Source: Hemileia vastatrix (taxonomy: Eukaryota; Basidiomycota; Pucciniomycetes; Pucciniales; Zaghouaniaceae). From it: a stretch of 64,000 bases of DNA. The stretch spans positions 35,422,500 to 35,486,499 of the forward strand of contig JASXTE010000009.1 of the NCBI GenBank assembly GCA_030280995.1, read 5' to 3'. The translations under genes were made by a program, and so were the position numbers. The notes under the pieces were generated by a model, which was given only the letters and a program-made list of their open reading frames with translations, was not told the origin of the DNA and did not search any database. This document shows, piece after piece, positions 8,125-21,458 of this stretch (positions are counted from its first letter, which is position 1; every line of letters starts with the position of its first letter).

Positions 8125-8403
8125 ATGACTACCAACAACCAGACAGATGGTCAAGAGTTCAATCCCCCAAGATACCGATATATAACTCTCACTGGTGGTC
8201 AAGAGCCCTTACCACCGGCTTACTATGATATAGCTCATAGAGGTGGTTACTTGTTTGAGCCCCCACCATACTTTACACTCTTTCGTGAAGAAGGTCAAGG
8301 GGGTGCTCCCCCACCATACCATGAAATAAATCAGGCTGGTGCACAGGGTAACAACCCTCCAGCAAACCATGATGCAAATCAGAATGGTGCACAAGGGACT
8401 TAA
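8125..8403 (+). CDS. Unit 7 PPxY-repeat protein, Gly9/Arg54/Gly72
   Basis: Protein identical to unit 1. The unit is 1304 bp, with the 2-bp-type deletion of unit 6 and a shortened A-run in the spacer. Confidence 0.66.
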   Translation: MTTNNQTDGQEFNPPRYRYITLTGGQEPLPPAYYDIAHRGGYLFEPPPYFTLFREEGQGGAPPPYHEINQAGAQGNNPPANHDANQNGAQGT

Positions 8404-9428
8404 TCCCACTTCATATTGTAATGTAATTTAGTTAACTCAAAGGGATGTTCATAATCTCCCAATGCAAGAAAAAAACAATATATTTCTAGTTGATTCTTTT
8501 TCCCCTGTGATAGTGCATATTTAATGACAATATATACTAAATAGTTAAATTAAATGTGTAATGCATATTCACATTTTATGATATGTATGCATAGCCAATA
8601 TCACCTTATATTGTTGTGTAACAAGTATGCATATTGTAAAACTCATTCAAAATAACTGATATTTATATACTAATATTGGTTAAAGTTTTTTTCAAAATTA
8701 ATACCTCTTAATCCCCAACACACTAAAAAACCCTTTAAAACTTAAAAAAGCTAAAAAACCACATGACGTAACATATAGAATCAAATTATGTCTATCAATG
8801 AGGATTAAACATAAAACCATAATACATAAGGCTAGCCAAAAAAAAATTAAAAAAAAAATAACACAAAAAAAAGCAAAAATTATTGTGAAAAATGAAAATT
8901 GACCAAAAGACACCTTAAAACTCAGAATTTGAAAAATGTCAACAAGACATGAAATGTAGAGAAATTTAAGGGCTATCCAATGGTGATAGCCACACATCTT
9001 TAAGCCAAATATTCATTCCAGGAATGAAGAAAAACCAATAATTAAAACAATAATCTCTCTTATAAGACATGAACAAACAGCACCAAACATCACAAAAAAG
9101 GCCCCTACAGATGTTGGAAGATGAAAATGTCATTTATCCAAGTCAATGGGTGTTCACAAAACCCAGAAAGCAGAAAAATAAACTTGATGTCTAGTTCTTA
9201 CTATAATCCCATGTGATAATGCATATTTTATAAGAATTTAAATTTAATATTTAGATTAAATGTGAAATGCATATACACATGTAATTCCAGATGCATACCT
9301 AATATCACCTAATTTGGTTTTGTACCTAGTATGCATTTTGAATAAATTTTGACTAAAAAATATGATGTATATATAAAAAAATTAGATCAAAGTGTTATCA
9401 AAATCAATAGTCTAACAGTTAGACACCA

Positions 9429-9707
9429 ATGACTACCAACAACCAGACAGATGGTCAAGAGTTCAATCCCCCAAGATACCGATATATAACTCTCACTGGT
9501 GGTCAAGAGCCCTTACCACCGGCTTACTATGATATAGCTCATAGAGGTGGTTACTTGTTTGAGCCCCCACCATACTTTACACTCTTTCGTGAAGAAGGTC
9601 AAGGGGGTGCTCCCCCACCATACCATGAAATAAATCAGGCTGGTGCACAGGGTAACAACCCTCCAGCAAACCATGATGCAAATCAGAATGGTGCACAAGG
9701 GACTTAA
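9429..9707 (+). CDS. Unit 8 PPxY-repeat protein, Gly9/Arg54/Gly72, mosaic flanks
   Basis: Protein identical to unit 1 with left-type codons (CCG, GAG), but the B half downstream is right-type (AGCAAATATC, TTGATTAAAG). Confidence 0.66.
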   Translation: MTTNNQTDGQEFNPPRYRYITLTGGQEPLPPAYYDIAHRGGYLFEPPPYFTLFREEGQGGAPPPYHEINQAGAQGNNPPANHDANQNGAQGT

Positions 9708-10734
9708 TCCCACTTCATATTGTAATGTAATTTAGTTAACTCAAAGGGATGTTCATAATCTCCCAATGCAAGAAAAAAACAATATATTTCTAGTTGATTC
9801 TTTTTCCCCTGTGATAGTGCATATTTAATGACAATATATACTAAATAGTTAAATTAAATGTGTAATGCATATTCACATTTTATGATATGTATGCATAGCA
9901 AATATCACCTTATATTGTATGTGTAACAAGTATGCATATTGTAAAACTCATTCAAAATAACTGATATTTATATACTAATATTGATTAAAGTTTTTTTCAA
10001 AATTAATACCTCTTAATCCCCAACACACTAAAAAACCCTTCAAAACTTAAAAAAGCTAAAAAAACCACATGACGTAACATATAGAATCAAATTATGTCTA
10101 TCAATGAAGATTAAACATAAAACTATAATACATAAGGCTAGCCAAAAAAAATTTTTTTAAAAAATAACACAAAAAAAAGCAAAAATTATTGTGAAAAATG
10201 AAAATTGACCAAAAGACACCTTAAAACTCAGAATTTGAAAAATGTCAACAAGACATGAAATGTAGAGAAATTTAAGGGCTATCCAATGGTGATAGCCACA
10301 CATCTTAAAGCCAAATCTTCATTCCAGGAATGAAGAAAAACCAATAATTAAAACAATAATCTCTCTTATAAGACATGAACAAACAGCACCAAACATCACA
10401 AAAAAGGCCCCTACAGATGTTGGAAGATGAAAATGTCATTTATCCAAGTCAATGGGTGTTCACAAAACCCAGAAAGCAGAAAAATAAACTTGATGTCTAG
10501 TTCTTACTATAATCCCATGTGATAATGCATATTTTATAAGAATTTAAATTTAATATTTAGATTAAATGTGAAATGCATATACACATGTAATTCCAGATGC
10601 ATACCTAATATCACCTAATTTGGTTTTGTACCTAGTATGCATTTTGTATAAATTTTGAGTAAAAAATATGATGTATATATAAAAAAATTAGATCAAAGTG
10701 TTATCAAAATCAATAGTCTAACAGTTAGACACCA

Positions 10735-11013
10735 ATGACTACCAACAACCAGACAGATGGTCAAGAGTTCAATCCCCCAAGATACCGATATATAACTCTC
10801 ACTGGTGGTCAAGAGCCCTTACCACCGGCTTACTATGATATAGCTCATAGAGGTGGTTACTTGTTTGAGCCCCCACCATACTTTACACTCTTTCGTGAAG
10901 AAGGTCAAGGGGGTGCTCCCCCACCATACCATGAAATAAATCAGGCTGGTGCACAGGGTAACAACCCTCCAGCAAACCATGATGCAAATCAGAATGGTGC
11001 ACAAGGGACTTAA
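10735..11013 (+). CDS. Unit 9 PPxY-repeat protein, Gly9/Arg54/Gly72
   Basis: Protein identical to unit 1. Last fully left-type copy in the window. Confidence 0.66.
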   Translation: MTTNNQTDGQEFNPPRYRYITLTGGQEPLPPAYYDIAHRGGYLFEPPPYFTLFREEGQGGAPPPYHEINQAGAQGNNPPANHDANQNGAQGT

Positions 11014-12038
11014 TCCCACTTCATATTGTAATGTAATTTAGTTAACTCAAAGGGATGTTCATAATCTCCCAATGCAAGAAAAAAACAATATATTTCTAGT
11101 TGATTCTTTTTCCCCTGTGATAGTGCATATTTAATGACAATATATACTAAATAGTTAAATTAAATGTGTAATGCATATTCACATTTTATGATATGTATGC
11201 ATAGCCAATATCACCTTATATTGTTGTGTAACAAGTATGCATATTGTAAAACTCATTCAAAATAACTGATATTTATATACTAATATTGGTTAAAGTTTTT
11301 TTCAAAATTAATACCTCTTAATCCCCAACACACTAAAAAACCCTTTAAAACTTAAAAAAGCTAAAAAACCACATGACGTAACATATAGAATCAAATTATG
11401 TCTATCAATGAGGATTAAACATAAAACCATAATACATAAGGCTAGCCAAAAAAAAATTAAAAAAAAAATAACACAAAAAAAAGCAAAAATTATTGTGAAA
11501 AATGAAAATTGACCAAAAGACACCTTATAACTCAGAATTTGAAAAATGTCAACAAGACATGAAATGTAGAGAAATTTAAGGGCTATCCAATGGTGATAGC
11601 CACACATCTTAAAGCCAAATATTCATTCCAGGAATGAAGAAAAACCAATAATTAAAACAATAATCTCTCTTATAAGACATGAACAAACAGCACCAAACAT
11701 CACAAAAAAGGCCCCTACAGATGTTGGAAGATGAAAATGTCATTTATCCAAGTCAAAGGGTGTTCACAAAACCCAGAAAGCAGAAAAATAAACTTGATGT
11801 CTAGTTCTTACTATAATCCCATGTGATAATGCATATTTTATAAGAATTTAAATTTAATATTTAGATTAAATGTGAAATGCATATACACATGTAATTCCAG
11901 ATGCATACCTAATATCACCTAATTTGGTTTTGTACCTAGTATGCATTTTGAATAAATTTTGAGTAAAAAATATGATGTATATATAAAAAAATTAGATCAA
12001 AGTGTTATCAAAATCAATAGTCTAACAGTTAGACACAA

Positions 12039-12344
12039 ATGACTACCAACAACCAGACAGATGTTCAAGAGTTCAATCCCCCAAGATACCGATATATAAC
12101 TCTCACTGGTGGTCAAGAGCCCTTACCACCAGCTTACTATGATATAGCTCATAGAGGTGGTTACTTGTTTGAACCCCCACCATACTTTACACTCTTTCGT
12201 GAAGAAGGTCAAGGGGGTGCTCCCCCACCATACCATGAAATAAATCAGGCTGGTGCACAGGGTAACAACCTCCAGCAAACCATGATGCAAATCAGAATGG
12301 TGCACAAGGGACTTAATCCCACTTCATATTGTAATGTAATTTAG
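12039..12344 (+). CDS. Unit 10 frameshifted PPxY-repeat copy, 101 aa
   Basis: One C is missing at about 12270 in the run after codon 77 (AACAACCTCC against AACAACCCTCC in the other units). Residues 1-77, with all four PPxY motifs, are normal (Val9/Arg54/Gly72). The PPAN module and GAQGT end are replaced by a 24-residue unrelated tail that includes a Lys and a Cys. This is the only disrupted ORF among 49. It may still make a WW ligand, or be a pseudogene. Confidence 0.5.
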   Translation: MTTNNQTDVQEFNPPRYRYITLTGGQEPLPPAYYDIAHRGGYLFEPPPYFTLFREEGQGGAPPPYHEINQAGAQGNNLQQTMMQIRMVHKGLNPTSYCNVI

Positions 12345-13344
12345 TTAACTCAAAGGGATGTTCATAATCTCCCAATGCAAGAAAAAAACAATATATTTCT
12401 AGTTGATTCTTTTTCCCCTGTGATAGTGCATATTTAATGACAATATATACTAAATAGTTAAATTAAATGTGTAATGCATATTCACATTTTATGATATGTA
12501 TGCATAGCAAATATCACCTTATATTGTATGTGTAACAAGTATGCATATTGTAAAAACTCATTCAAAATAACTGATATTTATATACTAATATTGATTAAAG
12601 TTTTTTTCAAAATTAATACCTCTTAATCCCCAACACACTAAAAAACCCTTCAAAACTTAAAAAAGCTAAAAAAACCACATGACGTAACATATAGAATCAA
12701 ATTATGTCTATCAATGAAGATTAAACATAAAACTATAATACATAAGGCTAGCCAAAAAAAAATTTTTTAAAAAATAACACAAAAAAAAGCAAAAATTATT
12801 GTGAAAAATGAAAATTGACCAAAAGACACCTTAAAACTCAGAATTTGAAAAATGTCAACAAGACATGAAATGTAGAGAAATTTAAGGGCTATCCAATGGT
12901 GATAGCCACATATCTTAAAGCCAAATATTCATTCCAGGAATGAAGAAAAACCAATAATTAAAACAATAATCTCTCTTATAAGACATGAACAAACAGCACC
13001 AAACATCACAAAAAAGGCCCCTACAGATGTTGGAAGATGAAAATGTCATTTATCCAAGTCAAAGGGTGTTCACAAAACCCAGAAAGCAGAAAAATAAACT
13101 TGATGTCTAGTTCTTACTATAATCCCATGTGATAATGCATATTTTATAAGAATTTAAATTTAATATTTAGATTAAATGTGAAATGCATATACACATGTAA
13201 TTCCAGATGCATACCTAATATCACCTAATTTGGTTTTGTACCTAGTATGCATTTTGAATAAATTTTGATTAAAAAATATGATGTATATATAAAAAAATTA
13301 GATCAAAGTGTTATCAAAATCAATAGTCTAACAGTTAGACACAA

Positions 13345-13623
13345 ATGACTACCAACAACCAGACAGATGTTCAAGAGTTCAATCCCCCAAGATACCGATA
13401 TATAACTCTCACTGGTGGTCAAGAGCCCTTACCACCAGCTTACTATGATATAGCTCATAGAGGTGGTTACTTGTTTGAACCCCCACCATACTTTACACTC
13501 TTTTGTGAAGAAGGTCAAGGGGGTGCTCCCCCACCATACCATGAAATAAATCAGGCTGCTGCACAGGGTAACAACCCTCCAGCAAACCATGATGCAAATC
13601 AGAATGGTGCACAAGGGACTTAA
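13345..13623 (+). CDS. Unit 11 PPxY-repeat protein, Val9/Cys54/Ala72
   Basis: First copy with Ala72 (GGT to GCT). It has GATTAAAAAA before the TATA element, shared with unit 13. Confidence 0.66.
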   Translation: MTTNNQTDVQEFNPPRYRYITLTGGQEPLPPAYYDIAHRGGYLFEPPPYFTLFCEEGQGGAPPPYHEINQAAAQGNNPPANHDANQNGAQGT

Positions 13624-14649
13624 TCCCACTTCATATTGTAATGTAATTTAGTTAACTCAAAGGGATGTTCATAATCTCCCAATGCAAGAAAAAAACAATA
13701 TATTTCTAGTTGATTCTTTTTCCCCTGTGATAGTGCATATTTAATGACAATATATACTAAATAGTTAAATTAAATGTGTAATGCATATTCACATTTTATG
13801 ATATGTATGCATAGCAAATATCACCTTATATTGTATGTGTAACAAGTATGCATATTGTAAAACTCATTCAAAATAACTGATATTTATATACTAATATTGA
13901 TTAAAGTTTTTTTCAAAATTAATACCTCTTAATCCCCAACACACTAAAAAACCCTTCAAAACTTAAAAAGCTAAAAAAACCACATGACGTAACATATAGA
14001 ATCAAATTATGTCTATCAATGAAGATTAAACATAAAACTATAATACATAAGGCTAGCCAAAAAAAAATTTTTAAAAAATAACACAAAAAAAAAGCAAAAA
14101 TTATTGTGAAAAATGAAAATTGACCAAAAGACACCTTAAAACTCAGAATTTGAAAAATGTCAACAAGACATGAAATGTAGAGAAATTTAAGGGCTATCCA
14201 ATGGTGATAGCCACATATCTTAAAGCCAAATATTCATTCCAGGAATGAAGAAAAACCAATAATTAAAACAATAATCTCTCTTATAAGACATGAACAAACA
14301 GCACCAAACATCACAAAAAAGGCCCCTACAGATGTTGGAAGATGAAAATGTCATTTATCCAAGTCAAAGGGTGTTCACAAAACCCAGAAAGCAGAAAAAT
14401 AAACTTGATGTCTAGTTCTTACTATAATCCCATGTGATAATGCATATTTTATAAGAATTTAAATTTAATATTTAGATTAAATGTGAAATGCATATACACA
14501 TGTAATTCCAGATGCATACCTAATATCACCTAATTTGGTTTTGTACCTAGTATGCATTTTGAATAAATTTTGAGTAAAAAATATGATGTATATATAAAAA
14601 AATTAGATCAAAGTGTTATCAAAATCAATAGTCTAACAGTTAGACACAA

Positions 14650-14928
14650 ATGACTACCAACAACCAGACAGATGTTCAAGAGTTCAATCCCCCAAGATAC
14701 CGATATATAACTCTCACTGGTGGTCAAGAGCCCTTACCACCAGCTTACTATGATATAGCTCATAGAGGTGGTTACTTGTTTGAACCCCCACCATACTTTA
14801 CACTCTTTCGTGAAGAAGGTCAAGGGGGTGCTCCCCCACCATACCATGAAATAAATCAGGCTGGTGCACAGGGTAACAACCCTCCAGCAAACCATGATGC
14901 AAATCAGAATGGTGCACAAGGGACTTAA
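14650..14928 (+). CDS. Unit 12 PPxY-repeat protein, Val9/Arg54/Gly72
   Basis: Protein identical to unit 4. It lies between two copies of the Cys54/Ala72 form. Confidence 0.66.
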   Translation: MTTNNQTDVQEFNPPRYRYITLTGGQEPLPPAYYDIAHRGGYLFEPPPYFTLFREEGQGGAPPPYHEINQAGAQGNNPPANHDANQNGAQGT

Positions 14929-15955
14929 TCCCACTTCATATTGTAATGTAATTTAGTTAACTCAAAGGGATGTTCATAATCTCCCAATGCAAGAAAAAAA
15001 CAATATATTTCTAGTTGATTCTTTTTCCCCTGTGATAGTGCATATTTAATGACAATATATACTAAATAGTTAAATTAAATGTGTAATGCATATTCACATT
15101 TTATGATATGTATGCATAGCAAATATCACCTTATATTGTATGTGTAACAAGTATGCATATTGTAAAACTCATTCAAAATAACTGATATTTATATACTAAT
15201 ATTGATTAAAGTTTTTTTCAAAATTAATACCTCTTAATCCCCAACACACTAAAAAACCCTTCAAAACTTAAAAAAGCTAAAAAAACCACATGACGTAACA
15301 TATAGAATCAAATTATGTCTATCAATGAAGATTAAACATAAAACTATAATACATAAGGCTAGCCAAAAAAAAATTTTTTAAAAAATAACACAAAAAAAAG
15401 CAAAAATTATTGTGAAAAATGAAAATTGACCAAAAGACACCTTAAAACTCAGAATTTGAAAAATGTCAACAAGACATGAAATGTAGAGAAATTTAAGGGC
15501 TATCCAATGGTGATAGCCACATATCTTAAAGCCAAATATTCATTCCAGGAATGAAGAAAAACCAATAATTAAAACAATAATCTCTCTTATAAGACATGAA
15601 CAAACAGCACCAAACATCACAAAAAAGGCCCCTACAGATGTTGGAAGATGAAAATGTCATTTATCCAAGTCAAAGGGTGTTCACAAAACCCAGAAAGCAG
15701 AAAAATAAACTTGATGTCTAGTTCTTACTATAATCCCATGTGATAATGCATATTTTATAAGAATTTAAATTTAATATTTAGATTAAATGTGAAATGCATA
15801 TACACATGTAATTCCAGATGCATACCTAATATCACCTAATTTGGTTTTGTACCTAGTATGCATTTTGAATAAATTTTGATTAAAAAATATGATGTATATA
15901 TAAAAAAATTAGATCAAAGTGTTATCAAAATCAATAGTCTAACAGTTAGACACAA

Positions 15956-16234
15956 ATGACTACCAACAACCAGACAGATGTTCAAGAGTTCAATCCCCCA
16001 AGATACCGATATATAACTCTCACTGGTGGTCAAGAGCCCTTACCACCAGCTTACTATGATATAGCTCATAGAGGTGGTTACTTGTTTGAACCCCCACCAT
16101 ACTTTACACTCTTTTGTGAAGAAGGTCAAGGGGGTGCTCCCCCACCATACCATGAAATAAATCAGGCTGCTGCACAGGGTAACAACCCTCCAGCAAACCA
16201 TGATGCAAATCAGAATGGTGCACAAGGGACTTAA
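15956..16234 (+). CDS. Unit 13 PPxY-repeat protein, Val9/Cys54/Ala72
   Basis: Protein identical to unit 11. Start of the homogeneous block, sharing the unit 11 upstream substitution. Confidence 0.66.
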   Translation: MTTNNQTDVQEFNPPRYRYITLTGGQEPLPPAYYDIAHRGGYLFEPPPYFTLFCEEGQGGAPPPYHEINQAAAQGNNPPANHDANQNGAQGT

Positions 16235-17261
16235 TCCCACTTCATATTGTAATGTAATTTAGTTAACTCAAAGGGATGTTCATAATCTCCCAATGCAAGA
16301 AAAAAACAATATATTTCTAGTTGATTCTTTTTCCCCTGTGATAGTGCATATTTAATGACAATATATACTAAATAGTTAAATTAAATGTGTAATGCATATT
16401 CACATTTTATGATATGTATGCATAGCAAATATCACCTTATATTGTATGTGTAACAAGTATGCATATTGTAAAACTCATTCAAAATAACTGATATTTATAT
16501 ACTAATATTGATTAAAGTTTTTTTCAAAATTAATACCTCTTAATCCCCAACACACTAAAAAACCCTTCAAAACTTAAAAAAGCTAAAAAAACCACATGAC
16601 GTAACATATAGAATCAAATTATGTCTATCAATGAAGATTAAACATAAAACTATAATACATAAGGCTAGCCAAAAAAAAATTTTTTAAAAAATAACACAAA
16701 AAAAAGCAAAAATTATTGTGAAAAATGAAAATTGACCAAAAGACACCTTAAAACTCAGAATTTGAAAAATGTCAACAAGACATGAAATGTAGAGAAATTT
16801 AAGGGCTATCCAATGGTGATAGCCACATATCTTAAAGCCAAATATTCATTCCAGGAATGAAGAAAAACCAATAATTAAAACAATAATCTCTCTTATAAGA
16901 CATGAACAAACAGCACCAAACATCACAAAAAAGGCCCCTACAGATGTTGGAAGATGAAAATGTCATTTATCCAAGTCAAAGGGTGTTCACAAAACCCAGA
17001 AAGCAGAAAAATAAACTTGATGTCTAGTTCTTACTATAATCCCATGTGATAATGCATATTTTATAAGAATTTAAATTTAATATTTAGATTAAATGTGAAA
17101 TGCATATACACATGTAATTCCAGATGCATACCTAATATCACCTAATTTGGTTTTGTACCTAGTATGCATTTTGAATAAATTTTGAGTAAAAAATATGATG
17201 TATATATAAAAAAATTAGATCAAAGTGTTATCAAAATCAATAGTCTAACAGTTAGACACAA

Positions 17262-17540
17262 ATGACTACCAACAACCAGACAGATGTTCAAGAGTTCAAT
17301 CCCCCAAGATACCGATATATAACTCTCACTGGTGGTCAAGAGCCCTTACCACCAGCTTACTATGATATAGCTCATAGAGGTGGTTACTTGTTTGAACCCC
17401 CACCATACTTTACACTCTTTTGTGAAGAAGGTCAAGGGGGTGCTCCCCCACCATACCATGAAATAAATCAGGCTGCTGCACAGGGTAACAACCCTCCAGC
17501 AAACCATGATGCAAATCAGAATGGTGCACAAGGGACTTAA
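17262..17540 (+). CDS. Unit 14 PPxY-repeat protein, Val9/Cys54/Ala72
   Basis: Protein identical to unit 11. The unit is 1305 bp because of a shorter A-run near 17978. Confidence 0.66.
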   Translation: MTTNNQTDVQEFNPPRYRYITLTGGQEPLPPAYYDIAHRGGYLFEPPPYFTLFCEEGQGGAPPPYHEINQAAAQGNNPPANHDANQNGAQGT

Positions 17541-18566
17541 TCCCACTTCATATTGTAATGTAATTTAGTTAACTCAAAGGGATGTTCATAATCTCCCAAT
17601 GCAAGAAAAAAACAATATATTTCTAGTTGATTCTTTTTCCCCTGTGATAGTGCATATTTAATGACAATATATACTAAATAGTTAAATTAAATGTGTAATG
17701 CATATTCACATTTTATGATATGTATGCATAGCAAATATCACCTTATATTGTATGTGTAACAAGTATGCATATTGTAAAACTCATTCAAAATAACTGATAT
17801 TTATATACTAATATTGATTAAAGTTTTTTTCAAAATTAATACCTCTTAATCCCCAACACACTAAAAAACCCTTCAAAACTTAAAAAAGCTAAAAAAACCA
17901 CATGACGTAACATATAGAATCAAATTATGTCTATCAATGAAGATTAAACATAAAACTATAATACATAAGGCTAGCCAAAAAAAATTTTTTAAAAAATAAC
18001 ACAAAAAAAAGCAAAAATTATTGTGAAAAATGAAAATTGACCAAAAGACACCTTAAAACTCAGAATTTGAAAAATGTCAACAAGACATGAAATGTAGAGA
18101 AATTTAAGGGCTATCCAATGGTGATAGCCACATATCTTAAAGCCAAATATTCATTCCAGGAATGAAGAAAAACCAATAATTAAAACAATAATCTCTCTTA
18201 TAAGACATGAACAAACAGCACCAAACATCACAAAAAAGGCCCCTACAGATGTTGGAAGATGAAAATGTCATTTATCCAAGTCAAAGGGTGTTCACAAAAC
18301 CCAGAAAGCAGAAAAATAAACTTGATGTCTAGTTCTTACTATAATCCCATGTGATAATGCATATTTTATAAGAATTTAAATTTAATATTTAGATTAAATG
18401 TGAAATGCATATACACATGTAATTCCAGATGCATACCTAATATCACCTAATTTGGTTTTGTACCTAGTATGCATTTTGAATAAATTTTGAGTAAAAAATA
18501 TGATGTATATATAAAAAAATTAGATCAAAGTGTTATCAAAATCAATAGTCTAACAGTTAGACACAA

Positions 18567-18845
18567 ATGACTACCAACAACCAGACAGATGTTCAAGAGT
18601 TCAATCCCCCAAGATACCGATATATAACTCTCACTGGTGGTCAAGAGCCCTTACCACCAGCTTACTATGATATAGCTCATAGAGGTGGTTACTTGTTTGA
18701 ACCCCCACCATACTTTACACTCTTTTGTGAAGAAGGTCAAGGGGGTGCTCCCCCACCATACCATGAAATAAATCAGGCTGCTGCACAGGGTAACAACCCT
18801 CCAGCAAACCATGATGCAAATCAGAATGGTGCACAAGGGACTTAA
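18567..18845 (+). CDS. Unit 15 PPxY-repeat protein, Val9/Cys54/Ala72
   Basis: Protein identical to unit 11, with standard right-type flanks. Confidence 0.66.
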   Translation: MTTNNQTDVQEFNPPRYRYITLTGGQEPLPPAYYDIAHRGGYLFEPPPYFTLFCEEGQGGAPPPYHEINQAAAQGNNPPANHDANQNGAQGT

Positions 18846-19872
18846 TCCCACTTCATATTGTAATGTAATTTAGTTAACTCAAAGGGATGTTCATAATCTC
18901 CCAATGCAAGAAAAAAACAATATATTTCTAGTTGATTCTTTTTCCCCTGTGATAGTGCATATTTAATGACAATATATACTAAATAGTTAAATTAAATGTG
19001 TAATGCATATTCACATTTTATGATATGTATGCATAGCAAATATCACCTTATATTGTATGTGTAACAAGTATGCATATTGTAAAACTCATTCAAAATAACT
19101 GATATTTATATACTAATATTGATTAAAGTTTTTTTCAAAATTAATACCTCTTAATCCCCAACACACTAAAAAACCCTTCAAAACTTAAAAAAGCTAAAAA
19201 AACCACATGACGTAACATATAGAATCAAATTATGTCTATCAATGAAGATTAAACATAAAACTATAATACATAAGGCTAGCCAAAAAAAAATTTTTTAAAA
19301 AATAACACAAAAAAAAGCAAAAATTATTGTGAAAAATGAAAATTGACCAAAAGACACCTTAAAACTCAGAATTTGAAAAATGTCAACAAGACATGAAATG
19401 TAGAGAAATTTAAGGGCTATCCAATGGTGATAGCCACATATCTTAAAGCCAAATATTCATTCCAGGAATGAAGAAAAACCAATAATTAAAACAATAATCT
19501 CTCTTATAAGACATGAACAAACAGCACCAAACATCACAAAAAAGGCCCCTACAGATGTTGGAAGATGAAAATGTCATTTATCCAAGTCAAAGGGTGTTCA
19601 CAAAACCCAGAAAGCAGAAAAATAAACTTGATGTCTAGTTCTTACTATAATCCCATGTGATAATGCATATTTTATAAGAATTTAAATTTAATATTTAGAT
19701 TAAATGTGAAATGCATATACACATGTAATTCCAGATGCATACCTAATATCACCTAATTTGGTTTTGTACCTAGTATGCATTTTGAATAAATTTTGAGTAA
19801 AAAATATGATGTATATATAAAAAAATTAGATCAAAGTGTTATCAAAATCAATAGTCTAACAGTTAGACACAA

Positions 19873-20151
19873 ATGACTACCAACAACCAGACAGATGTTC
19901 AAGAGTTCAATCCCCCAAGATACCGATATATAACTCTCACTGGTGGTCAAGAGCCCTTACCACCAGCTTACTATGATATAGCTCATAGAGGTGGTTACTT
20001 GTTTGAACCCCCACCATACTTTACACTCTTTTGTGAAGAAGGTCAAGGGGGTGCTCCCCCACCATACCATGAAATAAATCAGGCTGCTGCACAGGGTAAC
20101 AACCCTCCAGCAAACCATGATGCAAATCAGAATGGTGCACAAGGGACTTAA
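19873..20151 (+). CDS. Unit 16 PPxY-repeat protein, Val9/Cys54/Ala72
   Basis: Protein identical to unit 11. The unit is 1307 bp because of one extra A in the ACACA-A(n)-GC run near 20620. Confidence 0.66.
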   Translation: MTTNNQTDVQEFNPPRYRYITLTGGQEPLPPAYYDIAHRGGYLFEPPPYFTLFCEEGQGGAPPPYHEINQAAAQGNNPPANHDANQNGAQGT

Positions 20152-21179
20152 TCCCACTTCATATTGTAATGTAATTTAGTTAACTCAAAGGGATGTTCAT
20201 AATCTCCCAATGCAAGAAAAAAACAATATATTTCTAGTTGATTCTTTTTCCCCTGTGATAGTGCATATTTAATGACAATATATACTAAATAGTTAAATTA
20301 AATGTGTAATGCATATTCACATTTTATGATATGTATGCATAGCAAATATCACCTTATATTGTATGTGTAACAAGTATGCATATTGTAAAACTCATTCAAA
20401 ATAACTGATATTTATATACTAATATTGATTAAAGTTTTTTTCAAAATTAATACCTCTTAATCCCCAACACACTAAAAAACCCTTCAAAACTTAAAAAAGC
20501 TAAAAAAACCACATGACGTAACATATAGAATCAAATTATGTCTATCAATGAAGATTAAACATAAAACTATAATACATAAGGCTAGCCAAAAAAAAATTTT
20601 TTAAAAAATAACACAAAAAAAAAGCAAAAATTATTGTGAAAAATGAAAATTGACCAAAAGACACCTTAAAACTCAGAATTTGAAAAATGTCAACAAGACA
20701 TGAAATGTAGAGAAATTTAAGGGCTATCCAATGGTGATAGCCACATATCTTAAAGCCAAATATTCATTCCAGGAATGAAGAAAAACCAATAATTAAAACA
20801 ATAATCTCTCTTATAAGACATGAACAAACAGCACCAAACATCACAAAAAAGGCCCCTACAGATGTTGGAAGATGAAAATGTCATTTATCCAAGTCAAAGG
20901 GTGTTCACAAAACCCAGAAAGCAGAAAAATAAACTTGATGTCTAGTTCTTACTATAATCCCATGTGATAATGCATATTTTATAAGAATTTAAATTTAATA
21001 TTTAGATTAAATGTGAAATGCATATACACATGTAATTCCAGATGCATACCTAATATCACCTAATTTGGTTTTGTACCTAGTATGCATTTTGAATAAATTT
21101 TGAGTAAAAAATATGATGTATATATAAAAAAATTAGATCAAAGTGTTATCAAAATCAATAGTCTAACAGTTAGACACAA

Positions 21180-21458
21180 ATGACTACCAACAACCAGACA
21201 GATGTTCAAGAGTTCAATCCCCCAAGATACCGATATATAACTCTCACTGGTGGTCAAGAGCCCTTACCACCAGCTTACTATGATATAGCTCATAGAGGTG
21301 GTTACTTGTTTGAACCCCCACCATACTTTACACTCTTTTGTGAAGAAGGTCAAGGGGGTGCTCCCCCACCATACCATGAAATAAATCAGGCTGCTGCACA
21401 GGGTAACAACCCTCCAGCAAACCATGATGCAAATCAGAATGGTGCACAAGGGACTTAA
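21180..21458 (+). CDS. Unit 17 PPxY-repeat protein, Val9/Cys54/Ala72
   Basis: Protein identical to unit 11, with standard right-type flanks. Confidence 0.66.
   Translation: MTTNNQTDVQEFNPPRYRYITLTGGQEPLPPAYYDIAHRGGYLFEPPPYFTLFCEEGQGGAPPPYHEINQAAAQGNNPPANHDANQNGAQGT

Larger units (their letters stand above)
1..11748 (+). repeat. Units 1-9: interleaved Gly9 ('left') subfamily
   Basis: Units 1, 2, 3, 6, 7, 8 and 9 encode Gly9; units 4 and 5 encode Val9. The fully left-type units (1, 2, 6, 7, 9) also share GAG for Glu45, AGCCAATATC and TTGGTTAAAG in the B half, and CCCTTTAAAAC in the spacer. Units 6, 7 and 9 share a 2-bp deletion (TTGTTGTG for TTGTATGTG). Units 3 and 8 have left-type ORF starts with right-type B halves, so they are mosaics. 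Confidence 0.8.
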
